The notes beneath the pieces are model-generated. The model saw only the letters and a program-made list of their open reading frames with translations, ran no database searches and had not been told where the DNA came from. The position numbers and the translations under genes were made by a program. A stretch of DNA of 30,526 nt from Mikrocytos mackini (lineage: Eukaryota; Endomyxa; Ascetosporea; Mikrocytida; Mikrocytiidae): NCBI GenBank assembly GCA_030180075.1, contig JASNJN010000204.1:1-30526 (forward strand). Reading direction: 5' to 3'. This document shows positions 1 to 8,073 of this stretch, in pieces (within the stretch, counting starts at the first letter, position 1; each line of letters starts with the position of its first letter).

Positions 1-252
1 GGGCACTTTGGCTACTTAAAAATACCACTACCTGTGATTAACAACGGTTTTCTAGACTCCGTTTTAAAGACTTTGAATGCTGTTTGTCATTATTGTTGCC
101 GAATCCTGCTCACACCAGACGAAATATTGACCTACAAAATCAGGCACACCCACTGCATGGTGACAAAGGTTCGGACAGAACTGAAGAGAACAATTCTGGC
201 CGTCTGCAAAAATNNNNAATCCGTTCGGCTTGTGCTAAAAAGTCAAATTTAA
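1..252 (+). pseudogene. RNA polymerase largest subunit fragment, probably Pol III (RPC1-like)
   Basis: The frame is open from base 1, so the 5' part lies outside the window. It begins GHFGYLKIPLPV and continues GFLDSVLKTL...C-H-Y-C-C-R-I-L-L, which matches the N-terminal clamp of RNA polymerase largest subunits just after the CPGHFG motif, followed by a zinc-binding C-x2-C. The GYLKIPLPV wording fits Pol III better than Pol II or Pol I (inference). After codon 71 (about base 213) there is an NNNN run, and all three frames stop within about 60 bases. A functional largest subunit would need more than 1000 further residues, and none follow. It is either a gene fragment or a real gene cut by a wrong join at the N run. 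GC content is visibly higher than in the adjoining non-coding DNA. Confidence 0.7.
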
Positions 253-259
253 CAAAAAA

Positions 260-653
260 GTTTGATTCCTTTTAAACTTCTCTCTCTAACAGAAACTGAA
301 AGATATTAGAAATATTATTTTGTTGTAACGATTATTTATAAGCCATATATGGTTCTCAAATACAATAGAATACATGTTACTTCACTTGCAAAGTTTCGCG
401 TTTACTTTGAAATCAATGGATAGACTATGAACAGAATTGGACCTCTGAATATAACAAAGATATAGCAATAACAAAGACAAATAACCATAACGACCCAATT
501 AGCGCCTTAAATATTATAAGCAGTAAATTGTCTTTAGTGTGGTTAAGTCATTAATATTTTGATAATAATTTATAATGGATATGGGGTTTATAGATCATTA
601 ATTCATTTTAAAATAATAACGAAACCTATAATGTCCAATACTGTGGATTACAC
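260..653. other. Non-coding AT-rich stretch
   Basis: No reading frame of useful length and no recognised motif. It separates the polymerase fragment from the first MITE. Confidence 0.6.
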
Positions 654-853
654 TAGAGACGGCAAATATGTTATTTGACGCAAATAAGATATTTTATTAA
701 ATTTTCGAAAATTTTCCACCCATAATTACTCCAACTCGAAGAAATTCATACATTTTATTTTATTGAAAATTCAAATTATAATTATAATTAAATTTGGCCA
801 AAATTATATATCGTCATATATTTGACGATTTTTGTCCTATATTTCCCGCCCTA
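654..853 (+). mobile_element. 200-bp hAT-type MITE, diverged copy
   Basis: This 200-bp unit aligns along its whole length, in the same orientation, with the 200-bp MITE at 8437-8636. Shared blocks include the TTTTCCACCCATAAT core near the middle, the ATTTTATTTT tract and the inverted ends. The left end reads TAGAGACGGCAAATATG and the right end, on the other strand, TAGGGCGGGAAATAT. The flanks (GATTACAC and ATTATAAC) are only partly alike, so the target duplication has decayed. It encodes nothing. Assignment to hAT rests on the better-preserved copy. Confidence 0.75.
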
Positions 854-1403
854 ATTATAACTATAAATGAATAAGATTCATTGTTATGAATCCAAGTAAC
901 AAGACAATAAAATCAAAGTACTATATTTTAGACAAATTTTAAACAACTATTTTTTGGGGGTTTGTAAGTTGATAACTTGTTAACCATTAGGATTTTGATG
1001 GAATTATCTTTTCAAAAAATATCATTCTTATTTTTTTACTACATTTTCTTTAATACCTGTTAATTTTTACACAAATCAGGAAACGTTCAATTTCTCCCCC
1101 TATTACAGTCTGAAATGTGAATAACTTGTGCGTTAGATCTGCGATCTTACTAACTAAACCACTTTTGTATTTCTAATTAATGTTACCAGTGGAATTTCCC
1201 ATGGCCGTTTCCGGGAAATTGTACCAATCCTTTATCTCAATTACTCGTAATATGTAATAGCTTCTTAAATCCATTCTATATGTTTATCGTGAAGTGATAA
1301 ATCTTATGAAACCAATTATAATCTATTTATTTCTACACTTTAAATATATTTTGAAATTATAAATTCATTTTTGAAAACAAATTAAAAAAACCGGGTTTCA
1401 GAT
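854..1403. other. Non-coding AT-rich stretch
   Basis: Short ORFs only. I see no motif or repeat that I can name. Confidence 0.55.
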
Positions 1404-1534
1404 TAAAATTCCCAATCCCAGGGAAATGGTCTTTTATATCAAGAATTTTCGAGAATTTTTTCTAATTTGCTTGAAAATATGCCCCGAAATCCGTTTCTCG
1501 GTTAATCTTAGGCTCGAGAAAATTGGGAACTCTA
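1404..1534. mobile_element. 131-bp MITE with 9-bp direct repeats at its borders
   Basis: GTTTCAGAT occurs at 1395-1403 and again at 1535-1543, exactly bracketing a segment whose ends are inverted copies: TAAAATTCCCAAT on the left and, read on the other strand, TAGAGTTCCCAAT on the right. Direct repeats of 8-9 bp fit MULE (9 bp) or hAT (8 bp, TTTCAGAT). There is no coding capacity, so this is a non-autonomous element. The class is inferred from target-duplication length only. Confidence 0.7.
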
Positions 1535-1849
1535 GTTTCAGATAATTGAAATTTAAGTCGATTGTAATCATCTTTAATTTTAGATATCCTTAAATAAAAT
1601 CTAGGGGAAATTGGTATGTTTATTATTTTTATTTAGAATTTTGTTAAAATGTTTTAATACCTGGAATCAGCTCATGAAAACCGATAAATGAACAATCAAG
1701 TTGTATTAATATAAAAGGGACATATAATACTCGACACCATCATAACCAAACTTACCAACCTAAAATAGGCTATAGCGTAGGTAGGAGGAGATACACCATC
1801 GAAGTTGTCGAGAAAATAACTTCTGCTGAAATAGATTACCACAAGAGCC
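1535..1849. other. Non-coding stretch before the Merlin remnant
   Basis: No supported gene. The short ORFs here have no recognisable content. The left end of the Merlin element should lie in or near this stretch, but I could not find its terminal repeat. Confidence 0.45.
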
Positions 1850-2605
1850 CATATGCAGCGACATTGGTTAATTTGCTCATCCACATTGGTTCATGATATT
1901 GTCCCGAATTTTCCCAGGTTGGGAGCACAATCGTCGTCCATGCATATAAAAGGTGCCCCATCTTATATACGATCTTTTAAGAGTCGGCGTCAGAAACGAA
2001 AGGTGTTTCTGTTTAAAGGTACATTCTTAGAAGAGAAGAAGATACAACTAAAAAATTTATAAACTCATAGAAAACTTTGCATGTATGCGTACAAAAGGTG
2101 ATTATATCCAGACAATTGAGTGGAGTGCTCTAACCGTATAAAAATTTTCCGAATTTTTCAAAATATTATATTCAAAGCCCGTTGATTACAGCCGAGTTAT
2201 CTTCATTTAGATGAAACTCCAATAACACGTCGTCACGATGGGCAATGTACAAGAAGTTGTTCGAATACTGTCTGGGCATCGAGGTTATTGATATAATAAA
2301 TAAAATACCGTTGGAAGCCACTACCGCCCGAGTCATCGTGATATAATCCATTTATCAATAACTGGATTGCTCGTGGTGTAGAGATCGCCACACATGGGTT
2401 GGCTTCATATCAAATTTTGAATAGAATGGGATTTATCCATAACAAAGTAAACATTCCCAGAATTTGGTGGCCCGACGGAACAAATACCCACAGAATTGAA
2501 GATATCTTGGAGATCACTAAACGATTAATGCGTGACTATAAATTCAGATACACCAGTGTGTCACTTATATTTCCCCGAGTAGAAAGTTTTTTTATACAAT
2601 CATAA
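1850..2605 (+). pseudogene. Merlin (IS1016-like) transposase, decayed
   Basis: Pieces of one transposase lie in order on the plus strand in shifting frames. About 1950-2060 encodes FKGTFLEEKKIQLKNL, the segment that follows the zinc ribbon in Merlin proteins. About 2200-2275 encodes LDETPITRRHDGQ...NTVW, the first catalytic Asp region. About 2340-2600 encodes NPFINNWIARGVEIATHGLASYQIL, then the NTHRIED segment containing the catalytic Glu. The expected S-D-G around the second Asp reads T-H-G here, so that residue is lost. Several stops and frame changes separate the pieces, so the gene is dead. Merlin elements are known from microsporidia and animals. The family call is from motif order, not a search. 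Confidence 0.72.
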
Positions 2606-2841
2606 AAAATCGGTGCATGAAATGTTTCGCAGCTGCGATTTTAACTAAAATGATATCGCGCAGATCATTGAGATGACTATGGCGATGAATATAACCCAGA
2701 TGGTGATAAAGATAACAGTAAATAGAATAAAATAAAATAATAAAAATAAATATCACCTCATTACTTAAAAAAGCAGCAAACACAATCAAATCAAATATGA
2801 TTCTTGTTTCTAAATTTTAAAATAATTTCTTAACCAATCTA

Positions 2842-3000
2842 AAGGAGCCCTCTTCCTACATTTAAAAAATGTGGCCGAGGTTCTTTAGCTAACCCTGTTG
2901 AGCTATTGGCTTTGGCAATAACGAGCAGTGTACAACACTGTCCCCTTAATACTATCTATCCTTCTCCGCTTTGTTCGGGACCTGGCGGAGTCAATATTTA
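2842..3000 (+). other. GC-richer, hairpin-rich segment upstream of the NASP-like gene
   Basis: Four short inverted repeats follow one another: ACATTT/AAATGT near 2855-2869, ATTG/CAAT near 2916-2930, CAGTGT/ACACTG (3-nt loop) near 2935-2949, and CTCCGC/GCGGAG near 2966-2992. One plus-strand frame is also open for about 52 codons, ending at the TAG at 2998-3000, but it has no ATG. The segment could be a structured RNA, a transposon end or a coding remnant. I found no match to tRNA, 5S, U6 or SRP RNA. Confidence 0.35.
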
Positions 3001-3024
3001 GGTCAGAGATTTTATAAATATTTT

Positions 3025-3030
3025 AAATTT
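3025..3030 (+). promoter_or_regulatory. AAATTT start-proximal signal of the NASP-like gene
   Basis: AAATTT begins 19 nt before the ATG at 3044, the same spacing as in RPS9. AAATTT-like signals close to start codons have been described in microsporidia. A function in transcription initiation is inferred. Confidence 0.55.
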
Positions 3031-3043
3031 TTATTTTCAGTTC

Positions 3044-3961
3044 ATGGACATCAACACTGAGAACTTGCATTCGGAAGTAGACTTCAAAAACATACTTGAA
3101 ACAGTTTGGAATAACTACCATGAACAAGAATACGAAAAGGCGTACTCTAAATTTGTGGATTTGTACCATTTTGTTCAAGAAAATTTTGAACATGACTCCT
3201 TTAACTACATCAACATATTCTACGGGCTTTCACTATGTCTTTACAAGCTAAGAGAAACTTCTATTAAAAAAGGGCTTCAGGAGAACACAAATCCTCTTAA
3301 CGCTGTAAAAAACGCTGCAAAACAACAAGAAATCCAGACTCGAGAACTTCTTCTCAAAGATATGGAAGCCCAAGGGCAGCACAAAGTAATTCAATTCGAT
3401 TCGGACTACGAAGAGTCCAGCGAAGAAGAAGTTGACAAGGAGTCCGAAGAGTGTTGGAACAATCTCGAGCTTTTAAGGTCTATTCTCACAAGCTGTACTG
3501 CGCCAGACAAAAAGGAAAGCAAAGACTATCTATATTGTAAAGAGACACTTTGTAAAGTATACAATCTACTTGGAAACATAGCGGGTGACAATGGCTCCTT
3601 CGAAATAGCACTCGAAGACTATTTAAACGCTCTGTCCACGTGCCAGGAGGTAATGAAAGAAAAGGAAGAAAGCTTGACAGAGAAAACGTTTAAGTTCAAA
3701 AGCGAAGTAATGTTGAAGTTATACGGCATTTTTAAATTAAAGGGAGACTTTGGAAAATGTGTGGAAACACTAAAGAACCTAATTTCACTTAATAAGATGA
3801 TGAAAGGCATTGTTGTAAATGGAAAGGGAGCTGTAAAGGCACAGGAAGCGTTAGATAAAAATATAGAAGATTTTGAAGCCAAGTTGGAGTTCACGGAAAA
3901 GAAAGTGGCTGCTCGTAAGAAGGCAAAGGTGGTTGTTGGAACGAGAAAACTGACCAAGTAA
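3044..3961 (+). CDS. NASP/Sim3/Hif1-like histone chaperone
   Basis: A 305-aa protein with the layout of the NASP family, which binds H3-H4 (and CENP-A in yeasts) and hands histones to assembly factors in the nucleus. A TPR-like helix pair spans about residues 13-75. An acidic insert at 119-137 (DSDYEESSEEEVDKESEE) is followed by WNNLELLRSIL, and a second TPR block spans 163-250 with LGNIAGDNGSFEIALEDYLNAL, the SHNi-TPR signature. A Lys/Arg-rich tail (about 287-305) could serve as a nuclear localisation signal. The protein is shorter than animal NASP and close to the compact fungal forms. The ATG is supported by the AAATTT 19 nt upstream. The gene is single-exon, and its stop lies 13 bp from the stop of the convergent acidic gene. 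Confidence 0.8.
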   Translation: MDINTENLHSEVDFKNILETVWNNYHEQEYEKAYSKFVDLYHFVQENFEHDSFNYINIFYGLSLCLYKLRETSIKKGLQENTNPLNAVKNAAKQQEIQTRELLLKDMEAQGQHKVIQFDSDYEESSEEEVDKESEECWNNLELLRSILTSCTAPDKKESKDYLYCKETLCKVYNLLGNIAGDNGSFEIALEDYLNALSTCQEVMKEKEESLTEKTFKFKSEVMLKLYGIFKLKGDFGKCVETLKNLISLNKMMKGIVVNGKGAVKAQEALDKNIEDFEAKLEFTEKKVAARKKAKVVVGTRKLTK

Positions 3962-3974
3962 CTATTTACACGAT

Positions 3975-4224
3975 TTAATGTTCGTCCATGAATTCGCCAT
4001 TGTCGGAATAGTCCAAGTTGTCCGAGTTGTCCTCGTAGTCGATGTTTTTATGGTAGAAATACTCTATGTCTCCGTCAGAACCTTCATCTTCGATGACTTT
4101 CAAACTAAATACTGTTATTCAACATGAATTCGCTATCAATTAAATCCTCGAATATTCCTGGGTCCGATGAGGTTGACTTCCTGTCTAACAACGTTTGGGA
4201 TATGTGTAGGAAGCTGTTTAACAT
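3975..4224 (-). CDS. Small acidic protein gene with one frame change
   Basis: Not recognised as a family. On the minus strand an ATG at 4224 opens a frame beginning MLNSFLHISQTLLDRK and running to a TAG near 4108. The next frame is then open to the stop at 3975 and reads VIEDEGSDGDIEYFYHKN...DYSDNGEFMDEH, strongly acidic and plainly coding in style. Together they make about 83 codons. The total of 250 bases is one base more than a multiple of three, so a single-base indel near 4100-4117 explains the break. An AAATTT begins 9 nt before this ATG, the same spacing as the minus-strand gene at 25429. The gene is convergent with the NASP-like gene and divergent from RPS9. It could be intact with a sequencing error, a pseudogene, or carry a very short intron (less likely). 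Confidence 0.6.
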
Positions 4225-4227
4225 TGA

Positions 4228-4233
4228 AAATTT
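4228..4233 (-). promoter_or_regulatory. AAATTT start-proximal signal of the small acidic gene
   Basis: On the minus strand AAATTT begins 9 nt before the ATG at 4224. This supports the gene and its start. Confidence 0.5.
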
Positions 4234-4364
4234 TCTTTAAAATTGAAAATGAATCTCAAAACAAACCAAACTGGTTAGGGCGATATATTATTGGCTAAGG
4301 GGATCTATCAAATGGGAAAACGCTCAGCACGGATAGATTTGCAGCATTCCCAAAATAAAAAATT

Positions 4365-4370
4365 AAATTT
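4365..4370 (+). promoter_or_regulatory. AAATTT start-proximal signal of RPS9
   Basis: AAATTT begins 19 nt before the ATG at 4384. It lies inside the open-frame extension that reaches up to 4291, which argues that translation starts at 4384. Confidence 0.55.
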
Positions 4371-4383
4371 CACCAAAAATTGC

Positions 4384-4935
4384 ATGGGAGCAAAAAACTA
4401 TAGAAACAGTTCTAAACGTTACAGACCTCACAGAAGACCTTTTGATCGTTCTACATTAGATAGAGAGGCCAAACTTTGCGGAGTTTACGGGCTTGGGCCA
4501 AAAAGAGAAATTTTAATCACAAACGCTCTACTCATGAAGTACAGAACCAGAGCTAGGGTTTTGATGAACCTTCACTTAGACGACCAAGAGAGAATCATAT
4601 ACGAGCCCATGTTGATCCGTCGATGCAAGAAGCAAGGACTACTAAAGGACGACGAGAACGATCTGGAGCAGATACTGAACCTAACAGTGGAGGACGTGTT
4701 AAACAGACGTCTACAAACTATTGTGTTCAACAGACAGCTCGCGAAGTCCATACACGATGCTAGAATGTTGATTTCGGGTGGGCACATCAGCGTGGATTCA
4801 AAGGTAGTTCGATCCCCAGGGTTCTTAGTCAGAAAAGATAACGAAAACAAAGTATCGATTAACAAGAAATCCTGCTTAGTGACTGGTAAGCCAGGGAGAA
4901 CTAAGAAGAAAAAAATGAGAGCAAAAGCAGAGTAA
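4384..4935 (+). CDS. RPS9: Small-subunit ribosomal protein uS4 (RPS9)
   Basis: A 183-aa eukaryotic uS4 protein of the 40S body, which binds 18S rRNA and is involved in early small-subunit assembly and decoding fidelity. The N-terminal part has PHRRPFDRSTLDREAKL and GVYGLGPKREI, in the place of the family's RRPFEK..LD.ELKL.GEYGLRNKRE. The S4 RNA-binding domain (about residues 105-165) has NRRLQTIVFNRQLAKSIHDAR and the GHISVDSKVV turn. A basic tail with GKPGRTKKKK ends the protein. I start it at the ATG at 4384 because the frame upstream to 4291 has no family match and contains the AAATTT signal. The sequence is quite divergent for uS4, as in microsporidia. Single exon. Confidence 0.93.
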   Translation: MGAKNYRNSSKRYRPHRRPFDRSTLDREAKLCGVYGLGPKREILITNALLMKYRTRARVLMNLHLDDQERIIYEPMLIRRCKKQGLLKDDENDLEQILNLTVEDVLNRRLQTIVFNRQLAKSIHDARMLISGGHISVDSKVVRSPGFLVRKDNENKVSINKKSCLVTGKPGRTKKKKMRAKAE

Positions 4936-5497
4936 GATAATGAATGGTAAATAATATCTTTTATATATCGATTATTAAATTGTCGTTTATCTAAATAAAC
5001 TTTTAAATGATTAAAAAAGCTAACATTGAAATCGAGCGGATGGAAAATAGAAATATCCTTATTTTAAACAGATTAAATTATAATACTTTTATATTTTGAA
5101 GTCTTCGTTCTTTGTTAAACAACTTACTGAACTAACTATTACAACTAATACTAGGTGTAATCACGATTAATAAATGCGAAGCGTAGGCGCACCTAAATAT
5201 CAAATAGAAAATAACAACCCGAAGTAATTTGTCAAATAAAACTATATTTTATTCAAAATTATCGATCAAACAATTACATGTTTCAATACACCGAGTTTGG
5301 TTCTTACGACGCTTAATTTAATAATATATTACATAAGGAATTTTTATACTATAAATAGAGATTGCACTTACGAATATTCGTTTTGAAAATATTCGAATAA
5401 TTGGGCAAAATTCCGTTTTGATATTCGAAAACGAATATTTTTTGTATGAATTTTTTGAAAATATTCGAATATATTCGAATATTCGTTAATTTTTCGG
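4936..5497. other. Intergenic DNA with a cluster of ATTCG inverted repeats
   Basis: No gene. From about 5371 to 5486 the motif GAATATTCG and its relatives occur six times in both orientations (for example TACGAATATTCGTTTTGAAA and ATTCGAAAACGAATATTTT), giving imperfect hairpins. This looks like a decayed inverted-repeat element, but I could not fix its ends. Confidence 0.45.
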
Positions 5498-6144
5498 CTA
5501 CAATTGAATTAGCCTCAAAAAGTGTGTAATTGCCTCAAAAGTGTGTAAATTGCCTCAAACATGTGTATATTCCTCAAAATCTTGTGTGTGCCTCATACGA
5601 GTTAAAGATACCCCCAGCATCTTTAAAATTTTATTTCTTTTATATATTATCTATATCTATCCTACAACTAGCCATATACACTTTCAAAGTAATATAAAAT
5701 AAATTTATGTGTTGTGTAATAAACATTTTCCGAAATTCAATTTTTACATGTAACGAAGAATAAATATCAAAATCGGAGTTTTCATAGACAAGTTTCTCAA
5801 ACAAATATCGTTCAGATTGCTGAATACAATGTTTAAAACAAATTAGAAGTCCTATTTAACAATTTTGAAAAAATCGGTTCTTCACCCAAAAATAATGAGG
5901 TTTTATAGATTAACTGGACTTATAGAACAAGTAAATATTTAAAGACATACCGATTTAAACTCTACTGCATTCCAACAAGTATTATTTTCATAATTTTAAC
6001 CCTTGTAGTCCATTAAAAATTTTTCTATTTTGAGGCCACAGCACAAATGAGGCACACACAAGATTTTGAGGCAGAACTTCTAAAATGAGGCAAATACAAG
6101 ATTTTGAGGCAATTACACACTTTTTGAGGCAACTACATTTGTAA
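5498..6144. mobile_element. Element with long inverted ends carrying GCCTCAAAA arrays
   Basis: The left end has five copies of a GCCTCAAAA-type motif at 5512, 5532, 5552, 5572 and 5590, a near-exact 20-nt period. The right end has six copies in inverse orientation (GAGGC at 6032, 6049, 6068, 6087, 6106, 6126). The outermost units match over at least GCCTCAAAAAGTGTGTAATT, and similarity extends outward to about 5498 and 6144 (CTACAATTG versus TTACAAATG). The middle, about 430 bp, is non-coding. The right border abuts the point where the hAT reading frame stops. No convincing target duplication was found. Subterminal repeat arrays of this kind often act as transposase binding sites (inference). 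Confidence 0.65.
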
Positions 6145-6875
6145 CCCTTCCCCATCCATCAAAACCAACAAATTCTTGAAATTTTCAACGGCACAGCACA
6201 TGGCAGGGCAATTGTCGGTAGTTACTCCTACCATTTTACCAAAGTCTAGCGACCATTCAAAAATCAAATCGACCACATAATTTGAAACAGTTTCCGCTCT
6301 TTGAGGTCAATCAACATATCAAACGAACGACAATCTTGTGCGATGAATTTAATTCGAGTTCCTATTACAGTATGATCTTTACTGCCCCAAATACCGAGAG
6401 ACAAGGAGAAATATGAAAAATCATCTAACATAAGTGGTACGCTCGACTTTACGATTATGAATTCTTCTTTAAGTCTTTGTTTGAGCGTAGTAACAGACAG
6501 AATATTTATATCTGGGAAGAAATTGTCATGAAGAATTGTGAAGAATGGGTCGTGGAAAATATTAAAGGGATAAGAAGACCTATAAATAGCTTTGATTAAT
6601 ATGTTTTCTACGTCTTTTTTAAATTTTTTTGAAGTTCCGCTTCTTTTTTTGGGGGTGCAAATATATCCGTGCTCGACACAATAATTTGAATATAACAAAT
6701 AGTGATTGTTTAGTATATGTGTCTTCAAATTTGAAAGTGTGTTTTGTGAAACTGCAGGGGCTTTCCCGCATTCGAGACAAATATAGTTGCCTTCATAAAA
6801 CTTAAAAAACATGGAGGAAATATCTTTGTTAGAAAGCTTCTTAAGAGTTTGTACAGAATTATTGTCATCTATCAT
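6136..6875 (-). pseudogene. hAT-superfamily transposase, 5' part, frameshifted and truncated
   Basis: The ATG at 6875 opens a frame with a BED-type zinc finger (YICLECGKAPAVSQNTLSNL, then H and NH), residues about 30-60. The start of the RNase H-like domain follows (FSYFSLSLGIWGSKDHT). In that block hAT proteins usually have D where this one has G before IW, so the first catalytic Asp seems lost. The first frame stops at 6264. The coding sense shifts frame near 6300-6310 and continues as RAETVSNYVVDLIFEW and VGVTTDNCPAM, the second Asp block, until a stop at 6133-6135 where the GCCTCAAAA element begins. The large C-terminal half with the insertion domain and catalytic Glu is absent. Confidence 0.78.
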
Positions 6876-8073
6876 AAAATAAAATTGTTTTAGACAAATG
6901 AGTAATAAAATATTTTATAATAACTAAACGTGTTATAATATCACATATAGTTCTTTTAATTGAGAAGTACGCTCCCGCACATTATAAACATTTTATGTAT
7001 GGTAATTTGATTTGACAGATATGGTCCATATTGATAAATTAATTCAAATTGACGTACTAACTAATTCTTCTACATACATCATTTACAAATTCAATTTTTA
7101 TTCAGATCTTGGGTGATCTATGTGATACTTAAAATAAAAATTTTATCAATTAAGATTGGTATAAGCTATTTACAGTCAATTTTTTTCTTTTATTGGTGTT
7201 TATAATATGACTAAAATATCTTTGTTTTATTAATTTATNGNTATNTNNAGCNATTTTTTTCTTTTATTGGTGTTTATAATATGAATAAAATATCTTTGTT
7301 TTATTAATTTATTGTTATATGTAGCTATTTGGAGTAATAGTTTGTTTTGTGCCCCGAATACTTTGTTTAGAACGTTTCATTTCTTTATTTTTGTAAAGGT
7401 TGAAACTATCTATAACATGATTGAACGGAGTATTAAAAACTTATGGATGGGTGGTTCTTATATTCTGTACATTAGATCCGTATTGTAGGTTTTATTTTTT
7501 AAAAACTTTAAAACTTGGACCGAAGTATATTAGTGGTCTGCCGAGTTAGGAAAACGTTACACAACAAAACACTGAATAACGGGTTCGATTGTTGAGAACA
7601 AACAACATGAGTTGACTTTTAAGACCAAGGTGCTTTCTAGATCGAACTAGAACTCAATTTAGAAGAACAGAGAGAAAGGTGTGTTTTGTTGACCTATACT
7701 ATTGGGCAACCGTCAACAACCTCTGTATCAGTACAGATTATTACTTTGGGATGATCCCATTGTTTGATATAGACTTTGTCGGGTGATTTCTAATAAAGCC
7801 ATGTATCAAATAGGAAAAGTATACAGAAATAAATTTTAATACACCCTGTTAGGAGTTTGATGAATGTCTTTAAAACACAATCAATATTTGTTCTAGTTTA
7901 TTTGAAATAGAATTGATTTAATAAACAAATGAAGAGTATATAATGAAAAGATATTTAACCAAACTGCGAAATAAACATTGTGTTGTATATAAAACGAAAG
8001 TTAGAATATTATAAGATAAAGTTTAATTAAACTAAAGAATTAATTAATAATAACAAATAATAATACGAAATTT
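6876..8073. other. Non-coding stretch between hAT and MULE remnants
   Basis: About 1.2 kb with no supported gene. It contains the 74-bp tandem duplication with N positions at 7179-7326, listed separately. The rest shows no motif I can name. Confidence 0.55.
7179..7326. repeat. 74-bp tandem duplication, first copy carrying N positions
   Basis: Two 74-bp units (7179-7252 and 7253-7326) are identical except for one called base (ATGACTAAA versus ATGAATAAA) and the N positions near the end of the first unit. Each N lines up with a called base in the second unit (TNGNTATNTNNAGCN against TTGTTATATGTAGCT). This looks more like overlapping contig ends than a biological repeat. Confidence 0.8.

Noticed and set aside
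2866-2985. tRNA or other known small RNA gene in the hairpin segment
   Set aside because: TGGCCGAGG and GTTCGGGAC recall tRNA A and B boxes, and GAGCAG recalls SRP RNA, but no cloverleaf, 5S, U6 or SRP fold can be drawn.
3005-3043. Intron ending in TTTTCAG just before the NASP-like ATG
   Set aside because: The pyrimidine run and CAG look like an acceptor, but no upstream exon or donor was found, and the ATG follows at once.
3619-3957. 112-aa minus-strand ORF inside the NASP-like gene
   Set aside because: Antisense shadow of the NASP-like coding sequence.
4291-4383. N-terminal extension of RPS9 beginning at a TTG
   Set aside because: The family match begins only after the ATG at 4384, and the extension contains the AAATTT signal seen before other starts.
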